Below are positions 18,981 to 27,852 of a stretch of 64,000 nt of DNA, piece after piece. The stretch is from Bacteroidia bacterium (GTDB taxonomy: Bacteria > Bacteroidota > Bacteroidia > B-17B0 > Aurantibacillaceae): the NCBI GenBank assembly GCA_016787445.1, contig JAEUTQ010000031.1, positions 30,996 to 94,995 of the forward strand, in the 5' to 3' direction. The number at the start of each line of letters is the position of its first letter. Position 1 is the first letter of the stretch. The notes beneath the pieces are model-generated. The model was not told the DNA's origin and did no database searches. It saw only the letters and a program-made list of their open reading frames with translations. Made by a program: the position numbers and the translations under genes.

Positions 18981-19691
18981 ATGAAAACACATTTTTACTT
19001 AACAACATTGTTGGCTCTTACCATTCAGGTAATGGTAAACGGCCAAACACCAGGCAACCAAACTGAACGCACACTTCCAACAATTGGAGGCAAGTCGGTT
19101 AATCAGCAAGATCTGCCAAAAGAATTTAGAATTAGTACCAACACGAACGTTGTGGAAGAGGCCAAAAACAACGTTTATTATAGTCACGATAGCCGCACAG
19201 AGTTATTAAAACAAGCGGAAGGCCTTTTAAGCGATGCTAAGTTTTTATATAACGAAGCAGAGACAAGAAACGGTGTAGAGAAAGAAGTTCTCTTAAAGCA
19301 AGCAAACATTATTGCTAAGCAAGCCGAAGCCAATCAAATTAAGGCTGCCGAAATCGCCGGCAAAATCAACAAAGAAACATTTACAATCAACAAAGAAAAC
19401 CTCAATGCTATTTTAGCAATTAGCAATAGCGAGGAAGAAGTTGAAGCACGCGTTAAAGAACTTATGTTTGATGCGGGACAAAACATGCGCCTTGCGACAG
19501 AAATGCGTGAAGAAGCCTACGCCATGCCAACTACAGCATCTAAACTAGGAAGCTTAGTGAATGCAGAGGAAAAGGAAGGCGTTGCCATCAACAAGCAAAC
19601 AAAAGCGGTTGAAATTTTAAAAGACAACAATCCTGAAATAGCCGGCACCATAAAAAATATTTTAAGCGGAAATACCGTAGCGGCAAAATAA
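18981..19691 (+). CDS. Exported alpha-helical protein of unknown function
   Basis: 236 residues. Signal peptide about 1-21 (ending VNGQ). The mature part is almost entirely charged/Ala-rich helix (about 65-235), with heptad-like stretches such as LLKQAEGLLSDAKFLYNEAE and LLKQANIIAKQAEANQIKAA, suggesting coiled coil or helical bundle. No family recognised. ATG start; own terminator follows. Confidence 0.65.
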   Translation: MKTHFYLTTLLALTIQVMVNGQTPGNQTERTLPTIGGKSVNQQDLPKEFRISTNTNVVEEAKNNVYYSHDSRTELLKQAEGLLSDAKFLYNEAETRNGVEKEVLLKQANIIAKQAEANQIKAAEIAGKINKETFTINKENLNAILAISNSEEEVEARVKELMFDAGQNMRLATEMREEAYAMPTTASKLGSLVNAEEKEGVAINKQTKAVEILKDNNPEIAGTIKNILSGNTVAAK

Positions 19692-19710
19692 GAGATAGAT
19701 AATGAAACGA

Positions 19711-19732
19711 AAGCCGGCAATAGTCGGCTTTT
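19711..19732 (+). terminator. Terminator after the helical exported protein gene
   Basis: Stem AAGCCG/CGGCTT (19711-19716 with 19725-19730), 8-nt loop, then a T-rich tail; it lies between convergent stop codons. Confidence 0.7.
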
Positions 19733-19733
19733 C

Positions 19734-21002
19734 TTATTTAAAAAATTCAGAGTATATCAAACACAGAGCCGCTACGCTCATGATAATAAGAGCGGCGAAT
19801 CCTAAAATATTTGAGCGCTTTGAGTTCGTAAATTTGCCCATCACTTCTTTGTTGTTGGATATATGAAGGATAATTCCAATTAATACAGGTGCCGTTAAAC
19901 CGTAAAGAATGGCCGAATACAACAGCGCCTGTACGGGCGTAATACCAACATAACTTAGCGAAAGCCCCAACAGCAACGAAACAGCTACAATAGAGTAAAA
20001 CGCCTTTGCCTCACTTAATTTTTTATCTAATCCTTCGGGCCAATTAAAAGCCTCTGAAAACATATAAGAGAGTGCTCCGCTTAAAACAGGTATTGCTAAT
20101 AAGCCTGTTCCTATCACGCCTAAAGCAAACAACAAATAGGCGGCATTACCGGCGAGGGGTTTTAGTGCTAGCGCAGCTTGTTCTACGGTTTCAATTTTGT
20201 GGACACCCGCATTGTATAAAACCGTTCCGGAAGTGAGAATAATGAAGAACATAACAACCACAGATAACAACATTCCGAAATCAATTTCTTTTTTGACTTC
20301 GTTAATTACTCTGTTGTTTACAACCAGTGCTTTTTTTCGATGTTTCATTTCTTCCACCTCCATCGTGGCTTGCCAAAAAAATAAATAGGGAGAAATTGTT
20401 GTGCCTAGTATAGCAACAATTACAGATAAGAAACCAGAGTTAAATTCAAACTGGGGCAGTATGGCATCAATGGCAATTTCCTTCCAGTTAATTGTTGTAA
20501 AAAAAGGAACAATTAAATAAACGAGTAAAACAACACATAAATACTTAAGAATCTTTGCGATTTTAAAATAAGGCAGATAAATAATAAGCACTAATAAAAT
20601 AACAGTAAAGGCAACGCTAAAATAATTTGCATCGATACCTGGAAATAAAAGATTTCCAACGGCACCCATGGCGGCTATATCTGCGCCAATATTTAAAACA
20701 ATGGCAGGAAAGGTAAGAGCCATCATCGCATATAAAATATATTTTGGATAATGTTTTTTTAGTGTACCGCTAAGTCCCAAAGACGTAACTAAACCTATGC
20801 GCGCGCACATTTCCTGAATGGCAGACATAAGGGGAAAACAAACAATAGCCATCCATAAAGTTTTCGGACCAAAGGCCGCCCCGGCTTGCGAATAAGTGGC
20901 AATACCCGATGGATCATCATCGCTTGCTCCTGTAATTAATCCCGGGCCAAGCTTTTTCACAAATGATTTTAGCTTTGAAGTTATTTTGTTTTTGACAGGC
21001 AC
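19734..21002 (-). CDS. Nramp-family divalent metal cation transporter
   Basis: 422 residues with about 11 hydrophobic membrane segments. The N-terminus LGPGLITGASDDDPSGIATY is the Nramp TM1 region, but the canonical DPGN metal motif reads DPSG here, and the TM6 region reads ISPYLFFWQA instead of the canonical M-P-H motif. Metal specificity is therefore open; Nramp-related Mg2+ or Mn2+ carriers are possible. GTG start 4 nt after the HEAT gene stop, making it the last gene of a four-gene unit with a P-type ATPase. Confidence 0.88.
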   Translation of the reverse strand: MPVKNKITSKLKSFVKKLGPGLITGASDDDPSGIATYSQAGAAFGPKTLWMAIVCFPLMSAIQEMCARIGLVTSLGLSGTLKKHYPKYILYAMMALTFPAIVLNIGADIAAMGAVGNLLFPGIDANYFSVAFTVILLVLIIYLPYFKIAKILKYLCVVLLVYLIVPFFTTINWKEIAIDAILPQFEFNSGFLSVIVAILGTTISPYLFFWQATMEVEEMKHRKKALVVNNRVINEVKKEIDFGMLLSVVVMFFIILTSGTVLYNAGVHKIETVEQAALALKPLAGNAAYLLFALGVIGTGLLAIPVLSGALSYMFSEAFNWPEGLDKKLSEAKAFYSIVAVSLLLGLSLSYVGITPVQALLYSAILYGLTAPVLIGIILHISNNKEVMGKFTNSKRSNILGFAALIIMSVAALCLIYSEFFK

Positions 21003-21006
21003 TTGG

Positions 21007-21525
21007 TTAATGCGATGATTTTTTTAAGGCTGATAAATAGATTTTCTTTATACTGTTTTTTTCTTCTTTTTTACAAAGCGAATCAATCTTAGGCAACAGC
21101 TCTTTGTTTAAACTTGTGTTCAACTTTAAAATTTCTCCTAATGCAAATGCGGCACTCCATCTCACCACAGTTCCTGTATGCTCGGCGTTTTGAATTAAAT
21201 TTATTGCCGCGTCATCAAGATTATTTTTATGATACGCGGCTATATTTCCGATTACACGAGCGGATTCCCATTTTATGCGCGGCGCTTTTTCGTTCAAACA
21301 ATTAACAAAAAAGTTAAAAGAGGTTGAAGAAACTATTTCGGGTTTTGTTTTTGTGGCCATCTCAAAAGCTTCAATACAAGTGGCTTTTAGGGCGTCTTTA
21401 CAATTAGCGGAGTACTGCAACAACTTGTTTGATTCACTCGCATTACTTAAAATCCAGTTACAAAGAATTTGGGTTTTTTCTTTTGGCTTTAAGGCTTTAT
21501 TGTTTATTATTTCTTCGAAGCTCAT
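21007..21525 (-). CDS. HEAT-repeat protein
   Basis: 172 residues, all helical, no signal peptide. HEAT/ARM-type repeats are visible: APRIKWESARVIGNIAAYH and TVVRWSAAFALGEILKLN, each with the central Arg/Asp-like pattern, so it is probably a protein- or nucleic-acid-binding scaffold. Its ATG overlaps the TGA of the P-type ATPase gene (ATGA) and the Nramp gene starts 4 nt downstream, which implies translational coupling and a role with these transporters (inference). Confidence 0.75.
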   Translation of the reverse strand: MSFEEIINNKALKPKEKTQILCNWILSNASESNKLLQYSANCKDALKATCIEAFEMATKTKPEIVSSTSFNFFVNCLNEKAPRIKWESARVIGNIAAYHKNNLDDAAINLIQNAEHTGTVVRWSAAFALGEILKLNTSLNKELLPKIDSLCKKEEKNSIKKIYLSALKKSSH

Positions 21526-22799
21526 GAGCGCTTTAAGTCTAAAAATTTAATTAGCTCTAAACTTAGTAACAGAAGTGCGCCGCCAATTAACGCAGGAACA
21601 TAATGGGCAACACCCGGGTTTGTCATTCCGAACAACACGGTGAATCCGGGCAAGAAATTTATTACACCTAACAATATTAACGCCACCGATAATAAAATAA
21701 TCAGCGAAGTGTTTTTCTCGAGTAATACAGAAATAAAACTGCGGGTTTTTGAGAGTTGCGATAGAATTAGAAAAACGTTCCCGATTATAAGCGCGCTAAA
21801 GGAGATGGCCCTTGCTTCTTTTTCATTATGACCTTCCTTTAGTGATAAATAGAAAACAACAAGAACCATTATAAAAAGTAGAGTTCCGTTAATGGCGCTG
21901 CCGATTACTTTTTTAAAACCAAAAAACCGCTCATCAATTGGTCTGGGATTACGTTGCATTATCGATTTTTCTTCTTGCTCGGATTCAAAAGCAATGGAAC
22001 AAATAGGATCAACAATCAGTTCCATAAAAATAATATGAAGTGGTAATAACAATATCGGCATGTTTGAAAAAAAAGCCGGCAACAAAGTTAAACCAATAAT
22101 AGGAACGTGAATGGCCATTATATACGACATCGCTTTTTGAAGATTATCATAAATTTTTCTACCCAAACGAATAGCCATTACGATAGAAGCAAAGTTGTCA
22201 TCCAGCAACACTAATGAAGACGCCTCCCGCGCAACATCTGTTCCTTTTTTACCCATTGCTACTCCAATATCGGCGGCTTTAAGAGCGGGCGCATCATTTA
22301 CGCCGTCTCCGGTCATGGCCACAACTTCATTATTGTTTTTCAGCGCTTTTATAATTCGCAGTTTTTGTTCAGGCACCACACGAGCAAAAACATTTATTGA
22401 ATTAATTTTTTGTTGTAATTCTTCATCACTCCAATTATTTATTTCATCACCCGTTACCACGCGACCCGATTCCTTTAATCCTGCTTTTGTCGCGATAGCC
22501 TTTGCTGTTAATGGAAAGTCGCCGGTAATCATAATAACTTTAATCCCCGCTTCATAACATTCTTTAATGGCATTTGGAACTTCCGGCCGAATAGGATCTT
22601 CTAACCCAATTAATCCAATCAAAGTCAGATTAAGTTCTTCTTGGTTTTTGGGAAGCGCTGTTTCTTTATAATCCGCTTTCGCAACTGCCAATACACGAAG
22701 TCCGCGAGAGGCCATATCATTTATGGCGGTATGGTATTTTTTTTGATCGTCGTTGGATAGTTGACATAATTTAAAAACATCTTCTGGAGCGCCCTTGGT
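21522..22799 (-). CDS. P-type cation ATPase, C-terminal part of a frameshifted gene
   Basis: About 426 residues in this frame, open back to about 22799 (first ATG only at 22715). It begins with the nucleotide-binding motif TKGAPEDV, then TGDFPLTAKAIA, the hinge motif MTGDGVNDAPALKAADIGVAMG (read here in two pieces: GDGVNDAPALK and ADIGVAMG), and four or more C-terminal membrane segments of the Ca2+-ATPase-like (P2) subfamily. It lacks its own start and is the direct continuation of the 22721-23986 frame after a one-base frameshift. If the base were restored, the joined protein would be about 833 residues, normal for the family. Its stop overlaps the HEAT gene start. Confidence 0.88.
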   Translation of the reverse strand, partial: TKGAPEDVFKLCQLSNDDQKKYHTAINDMASRGLRVLAVAKADYKETALPKNQEELNLTLIGLIGLEDPIRPEVPNAIKECYEAGIKVIMITGDFPLTAKAIATKAGLKESGRVVTGDEINNWSDEELQQKINSINVFARVVPEQKLRIIKALKNNNEVVAMTGDGVNDAPALKAADIGVAMGKKGTDVAREASSLVLLDDNFASIVMAIRLGRKIYDNLQKAMSYIMAIHVPIIGLTLLPAFFSNMPILLLPLHIIFMELIVDPICSIAFESEQEEKSIMQRNPRPIDERFFGFKKVIGSAINGTLLFIMVLVVFYLSLKEGHNEKEARAISFSALIIGNVFLILSQLSKTRSFISVLLEKNTSLIILLSVALILLGVINFLPGFTVLFGMTNPGVAHYVPALIGGALLLLSLELIKFLDLKRS

Positions 22800-23986
22800 G
22801 AAAATTTTAAAGACGAGTCGGTGGATTTAAAAACGCGACTCATGGCTTTTAATTTATTACTAAGCGGAAACTCCTGCACGAAGGAATAATTATTTTCTGT
22901 ATCGTGAAATTTTTCTCCAACATCATTGATGGCTTTCTCCATAGGGTCGGCCGATTGTGGCCGTGAGGCTAAATGGGCGCACACTGAAATTTCTCTTATT
23001 CTTTCATCAAACTCTTTTTTATCTATTAGTTCGACGCCATTAAAAATTGCGCTTAACTCCATTTTGTTTTGTGTGATGGTGCCTGTTTTATCACTGCACA
23101 AAACTGTAGCCGATCCTAATGTTTCAATGGCAGATGGTTTTCTGGTGAGTACATTTTTTTTAGACAAACGCCAGGAGCCCAAGGCAAGAAATACAGTCAG
23201 CACAACAGGAAATTCTTCAGGTAAAATTGCCATGGCGGCAGACAAACCGCTTAGGAGCGATTGCAAGAATTCACCGCGGGTAAAATAAAACATTAACACC
23301 ATTAGAACACAAATGAAAATGCCCGCCATAAAAAAGCGTTTAATAACCACTTTCATTTCTTTTTGTAAATGTGTTTGATCACTTTCAATTGCGTCGAGTG
23401 CCCGCCCAATTTTTCCAAATTCGGTTTGGGAGCCTGTAGCCGTTACTTCAAACACACCATAGCCTTGTACCACAAGCGTGCCACTGAATATTTTGTTTTG
23501 TGAATCCGATAATTCGGATTTTAGAACAGGCAATGATTCGCCCGTTAACATCGATTCATCTATATTGAGATGTGTGCTAGTGAGCAGAGTTCCATCGGCC
23601 GGAACCCGATCGCCTTCGTTCAAAATAATAATATCGCCGGGTACAACATCTTTACCTGCGATTTTTATTTTTTCTCCATCACGTACAACTAATGCCCGTG
23701 GAGAGGCGAGTGATTTAAGCGCTTCTAATGCTCTTTCTGTTTTTTGTGATTGATAGAAGGTAATGGCAATCATGAGAAGAATGCTGGAGAACATAAACAA
23801 TCCCTCTCCATAATCACTTAAAAGAACATAGAGGCCGGCGCACGAAAGCAGTAAAACAAACATGGGCTCTTTTAGTACTTCCAGTGCAATAGTCCATATA
23901 GTCCGTGGTTTTGCCGAGGGCAATTCGTTGTATCCTAATTTTTTTAGTCTGATGGATGCTTCTGCCGAGCTCAAACCTTGTTTCAT
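22721..23986 (-). CDS. P-type cation ATPase, N-terminal part of a frameshifted gene
   Basis: Starts at ATG 23986 (MKQGLSSAEASIRLKKLGYNELP, a cation-ATPase N-terminus); a TTG at 24022 is less likely. Contains TM1-TM4, the actuator motif LTGES, PEEFP in TM4 where PEGL is usual, and the phosphorylation motif SDKTGT (Asp near residue 298). Homology ends at KSTDSSLKF (about 22803); the remaining residues to the stop at 22721 are frameshift garbage, while the expected FTKGAPED continues in the next frame. One missing A/T in the AAAATTTT run at 22801-22808 explains the break. Predicted Ca2+ or Mn2+ export across the inner membrane if functional. Confidence 0.88.
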   Translation of the reverse strand: MKQGLSSAEASIRLKKLGYNELPSAKPRTIWTIALEVLKEPMFVLLLSCAGLYVLLSDYGEGLFMFSSILLMIAITFYQSQKTERALEALKSLASPRALVVRDGEKIKIAGKDVVPGDIIILNEGDRVPADGTLLTSTHLNIDESMLTGESLPVLKSELSDSQNKIFSGTLVVQGYGVFEVTATGSQTEFGKIGRALDAIESDQTHLQKEMKVVIKRFFMAGIFICVLMVLMFYFTRGEFLQSLLSGLSAAMAILPEEFPVVLTVFLALGSWRLSKKNVLTRKPSAIETLGSATVLCSDKTGTITQNKMELSAIFNGVELIDKKEFDERIREISVCAHLASRPQSADPMEKAINDVGEKFHDTENNYSFVQEFPLSNKLKAMSRVFKSTDSSLKFSPRALQKMFLNYVNYPTTIKKNTIPP

Positions 23987-24045
23987 AGTTATGCAAGATA
24001 ATAAAGTTGATAAAACAACCAAATGAAAAGAATCAGTAGAAAACT

Positions 24046-24897
24046 TTATTTTTCTACAATCATGATTTCAACACGGCGATTGGCTTGTTCTTCTTCGGGG
24101 GTGAGTTCTAATTCAAATTTTGGTTTTGTACGACCGAAGCCTTTATAGCTTAATCGGTTTTTTGAAATTCCTTTACTGACAAGATAATCATAAATGGCCT
24201 TTGCCCTGTTTTCTGAAAGCTTCATTTCGCGGGTATCCAAATCCATTCCGTCGGCACCGTTTTGTGTACAACACACATGACCTTGTATTTCTATTTTAAG
24301 AGATTTGTTTTGTTTGAGTGTTTGTAGCAATTTCTGCAGAACAGGCTCAGAGGATTTCAAAACAAAATGTCTTCCCGGCTCGAAGCCTAAACCTTCAAGG
24401 GCCATGCTTTCGCCTGCGCTTAATTCTTCGATATTTTTCTTTTCTTCTGTAGTTTCTTTTTCTTTTGGAGTTTCTAGTTTATCATCAGCTACATTAATTG
24501 TTACCACTGGTTCAAAATAAATATCCACACGGCGTTGTTTTGGTTCTCCGTCTTTGTTTCCGTTATCTTGCGAATGAATTTCTCCCTTTCCTTCGCACGC
24601 ATAAATATTAAACTGCGATGGCTTACTTTTTTTTAAGAGATAGTTCTTAACGCTGAAGGCCCGCTCTTGTGAAAGCGTCACATTATAATCGCTGAGGTGA
24701 AGAAAATCTGCAAAACCGTAAATCGCAACATCAGCATATTTTCCTCCCAAAGCCTTGATGGCGGAGTCGATACGGGAGTAATTTAATTCTGATGCGGTTT
24801 CATTAATTCCATAATACAAGCGTAGCGTGTCGGTTTTCTTTTGTGAGAAAAGTCCGTTAAAGCAAATCATGTAAACTATCAGAAGCCGAAAACGCAT
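24046..24897 (-). CDS. Exported protein with two OmpA-like domains
   Basis: 283 residues. Signal peptide 1-18 (ending LFSQ). A degenerate OmpA-like domain (about 25-135; YGFADFLHLSDYN, LSQERAFSVKNYLL, PKQRRVDIYF) is followed by an acidic/Lys linker (about 140-170) and a second OmpA-family domain (about 170-283; IQGHVCCTQNGADG, LSENRAKAIYDYLVSKGI, ANRRVEIMIVE). In the second domain the usual HTD is HVC. Predicted periplasmic or outer-membrane-associated. It lies 59 nt upstream of the P-type ATPase on the same strand and probably heads that transcription unit. Confidence 0.82.
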   Translation of the reverse strand: MRFRLLIVYMICFNGLFSQKKTDTLRLYYGINETASELNYSRIDSAIKALGGKYADVAIYGFADFLHLSDYNVTLSQERAFSVKNYLLKKSKPSQFNIYACEGKGEIHSQDNGNKDGEPKQRRVDIYFEPVVTINVADDKLETPKEKETTEEKKNIEELSAGESMALEGLGFEPGRHFVLKSSEPVLQKLLQTLKQNKSLKIEIQGHVCCTQNGADGMDLDTREMKLSENRAKAIYDYLVSKGISKNRLSYKGFGRTKPKFELELTPEEEQANRRVEIMIVEK

Positions 24898-24911
24898 AAT
24901 TAAATATAACG

Positions 24912-24943
24912 AAAAAACCCGCCGTAAATTACGTGCGGGTTTT
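24912..24943 (-). terminator. Terminator of the nuo operon
   Basis: Nine-bp stem AAAACCCGC/GCGGGTTTT (24914-24922 with 24935-24943) with an additional small inner stem and a T-run on the minus strand, 20 nt beyond the nuoN stop codon. Confidence 0.85.
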
Positions 24944-24962
24944 AATTAGTTCATAAAGAAAA

Positions 24963-26354
24963 TTAAAATTTAAACATCTCCGCTACAAACCCGGGAACAG
25001 CGCCTAATGCTAATGTAAAGAGAGTCGTTAAAATCATGACTACCTTTTGGGATAATTCAATTGTCACAGGCTCTTCAGTAGTTGCTTGTTTAAAATACAT
25101 CGCAATTATTACCTTGAAATAGTAATATACCCCAACAGCAGAAGTTAAGATGGCTAAAATTAATAACCACTTGTAACCCGTACCAATCATGGTTGTAAAC
25201 ACAAAATATTTTGCGAAGAAACCCGCTGTAATAGGAATACCGGCTAATGATAACATAGCTACAACCATACAGGCAGCCATTAATGGGTTGCGCTTACCAA
25301 GACCGTTAAATGAATCAAAAGTTTCGTCGCCGTTTTTAGTAACGTTGTAAATAATACCAAATGCAGCAATAGAACCTATAGAGTAGGCTAAGGAATAATA
25401 TAAAAGCGCATCAAGCGTTGCGTTACTTCTTAAGTTAGCTAATACAACCATTAACATAAACGCTGCGTGACTGATACTTGAAAAAGCTAAGGTTCTTTTT
25501 ACGTTGGTTTGAACAGCTGCACTGAAGTTAGCAATCACTAACGACAACGCAATTACGCTTGCAAGCACCATTGACCAACTTTCGCTTACTCCGCCGAAAG
25601 CAATCATAAACAAACGCAGAATAGCAGCAAAGGCTGCGGTTTTAACTACCGTGCTCATCAACGCAGTAATGACAGTTGGAGAGCCTTGATATACATCCGG
25701 AGCCCAGAAATGAAACGGCGCAGCTGAAACTTTAAATAGCATAGCAATAAGCATCATGATGATACCTGCATAGAAGAAAGAAGGCATTCCGCTTCCCATT
25801 TCAGAAATCTTTGCGCGGATTTCCATTAAATCAAAACTTCCTGTCGCGCCGTAAACTAATGCAATGCCAAATAATAAAAAACCACTGGCGAAAGAGCCCA
25901 TGATTAAATATTTAAAACCTGCTTCATTTGATTTTACGTCTTTCTTTTTGCTGGCGGCTAAAACATAAAGCGGAATACTCATAATTTCTATTCCTAAAAA
26001 TAAAGTCGTCATGTTTTTGAACGCGGTAAGCATTAAAGCGCCCGTTAAGGCAAACAGTACTAACGAGAAATGGTCAACCACGGTTGGCATGTCTTCAAAA
26101 TAATCGTTAGCCATGATAAACCAGAAAAAAGCCGTTGCCAAAATAACTCCGCTGAAAGCAAGCGCTACTTTATCAAATGCAATCATGTTATCAAATACAG
26201 CAATGCTGAAGCCGCTATTCCACTCCATAAAATTGGCCACATAGGCGCCTAAAATGCCTAATAGCACAAGAGGAAACAATAGCTTTTTAAACTTAAAAAT
26301 TTCGGCCATCATTGCCAAAATACCAAGTCCGCTTACAATTAAAAGTCCTTTCAT
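24963..26354 (-). CDS. nuoN: NADH-quinone oxidoreductase subunit N
   Basis: 463 residues, about 14 membrane segments. Antiporter-like proton-pumping subunit of complex I. Conserved stretches include the TM helix with FLGIEIMSIPLYVLAA, KVSAAPFHFWAPDVYQGSP (the Lys/Pro loop typical of NuoL/M/N) and AFSSISHAAFMLM. Last gene of the nuoA-N operon, 27 nt after nuoM, followed by a terminator. ATG start. Confidence 0.95.
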   Translation of the reverse strand: MKGLLIVSGLGILAMMAEIFKFKKLLFPLVLLGILGAYVANFMEWNSGFSIAVFDNMIAFDKVALAFSGVILATAFFWFIMANDYFEDMPTVVDHFSLVLFALTGALMLTAFKNMTTLFLGIEIMSIPLYVLAASKKKDVKSNEAGFKYLIMGSFASGFLLFGIALVYGATGSFDLMEIRAKISEMGSGMPSFFYAGIIMMLIAMLFKVSAAPFHFWAPDVYQGSPTVITALMSTVVKTAAFAAILRLFMIAFGGVSESWSMVLASVIALSLVIANFSAAVQTNVKRTLAFSSISHAAFMLMVVLANLRSNATLDALLYYSLAYSIGSIAAFGIIYNVTKNGDETFDSFNGLGKRNPLMAACMVVAMLSLAGIPITAGFFAKYFVFTTMIGTGYKWLLILAILTSAVGVYYYFKVIIAMYFKQATTEEPVTIELSQKVVMILTTLFTLALGAVPGFVAEMFKF

Positions 26355-26381
26355 ATCAAATTCAAATTTCTGTTCTCAATA

Positions 26382-27845
26382 TTATTTTAAAGTGCTCAAT
26401 AAAGTTTTTACTGCCGGTTCAGCCAAATCATTAAGTGGTTTCGGATAAACACCAAAAGCAATGATAACTATACAAACAATAATTAACACAGCTTTATCGC
26501 TTGTTGCTAAAGAACCAAACTCAATACCGCTGCTTGGTTTTTCACCTAACATAATTTTTTGATAAGAGCGTAACATATAAACCGCACCTAAGATTACGCT
26601 AAGTCCTGCAAACGCTGCAACACCTGCGCTATATTGGTAAACGCCATTGATTAATAAAAACTCACCAATAAAACCATTCGTTAACGGAAGTGCAACAGAG
26701 CCCAACATTATAATCAGAAATAAAACAGAAAACTGTCCGTTCATATTTCGGATACCACCTAACTTTTCGATTTCACGTGTGCCGGTATGACGCAATAAAA
26801 TATCAGCAATTAAGAATAATCCAACCACGTTAACGCCGTGGCTTAACATTTGAATCACCGCACCCTGTACACCTTGTTGGTTGGCAGATAAAATTCCCGC
26901 AGAAATTAATCCAACGTGCGCAATAGAAGAATAAGCGATTAAACGCTTGTAATCTTTTTGAACAATGGCAATGCAAGACGCATAAACAATTCCGATAGAC
27001 GATAATAAAATTGCTGTTCCGCCCCATTTCTCTAATGCTAAAGGCGCAACCGGCAATAACCATTTAATTACCCCGAAGGTTCCCATCTTTAACATGATAC
27101 CCGACAATAACATGGTTCCTTGAGTAGGTGCCGTAACATAGGTATCCGGCTGCCAGGTGTGTAATGGGAAGATTGGCATCTTAATAGCGAAGGCTAAGAA
27201 AATCATCCAGAACACCGCAGACTGCTGATCAATATTTAAACTTTTTCCTGCAGCGTATAAATCGTTTATAGCCCATGATTTAATTCCGCTAACTGAACCG
27301 GTGTGGTTGTATAAATAAATCAAACCGATTAACATAAATAAAGAACCAAACAGCGTGTACACAAAAAACTTAAATGTAATCATGCCTCGGTTTTCTCCGC
27401 CCCACAATAAGCAAATGAAGTAAATTGGAATAAGCGCTAATTCCCAGAACACATAAAATAAAAAACCGTCGTTAGCAGCGAATACACCAACCAAAGCCAT
27501 TTGCATTAATAAAATGAGTGAGTAAAACGCATTAGGCTTGTCATAATTATTTTGGTAAGACGACAAGATGATTAATGGAACTAAGAATGTTGTTAAGAGA
27601 ATAAGCAACATACTAATTCCGTCTATTCCAACTGCAAACTTTATTCCCATTGATTCTACCCAGGTACAGTTCAGGCTTAGGTTAGCAGCAGCAGGATTGG
27701 TTTTAAATTGAAAATAAACAAATACAGATAAGGCAAATTCTGCAACAGCAGCAGCCATTGCTAAAGTACGGGCAGTTCCTCCTTTTGTCAGGAATACCAG
27801 CAACGAAGCAACAAGAGGCAGAATGATTAATAATCCGGTTAACAT
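26382..27845 (-). CDS. nuoM: NADH-quinone oxidoreductase subunit M
   Basis: 487 residues with about 14 membrane segments. Antiporter-like proton channel subunit. Typical motifs are FYVFWELALIPIYFI (catalytic Glu in TM5), KMPIFPLHTWQPDTYVTAPT and RLIAYSSIAHVGLI. Seven nt downstream of the nuoL stop. ATG start. Confidence 0.96.
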   Translation of the reverse strand: MLTGLLIILPLVASLLVFLTKGGTARTLAMAAAVAEFALSVFVYFQFKTNPAAANLSLNCTWVESMGIKFAVGIDGISMLLILLTTFLVPLIILSSYQNNYDKPNAFYSLILLMQMALVGVFAANDGFLFYVFWELALIPIYFICLLWGGENRGMITFKFFVYTLFGSLFMLIGLIYLYNHTGSVSGIKSWAINDLYAAGKSLNIDQQSAVFWMIFLAFAIKMPIFPLHTWQPDTYVTAPTQGTMLLSGIMLKMGTFGVIKWLLPVAPLALEKWGGTAILLSSIGIVYASCIAIVQKDYKRLIAYSSIAHVGLISAGILSANQQGVQGAVIQMLSHGVNVVGLFLIADILLRHTGTREIEKLGGIRNMNGQFSVLFLIIMLGSVALPLTNGFIGEFLLINGVYQYSAGVAAFAGLSVILGAVYMLRSYQKIMLGEKPSSGIEFGSLATSDKAVLIIVCIVIIAFGVYPKPLNDLAEPAVKTLLSTLK

Positions 27846-27852
27846 ACTTTTC

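Noticed and set aside
26764..26780. Other CACGTG-containing sites (here, near 15637 and 62119) as further parS
   Set aside because: Flanks do not fit the GTT(T/C)C...GAAAC arms; they are chance hexamers.
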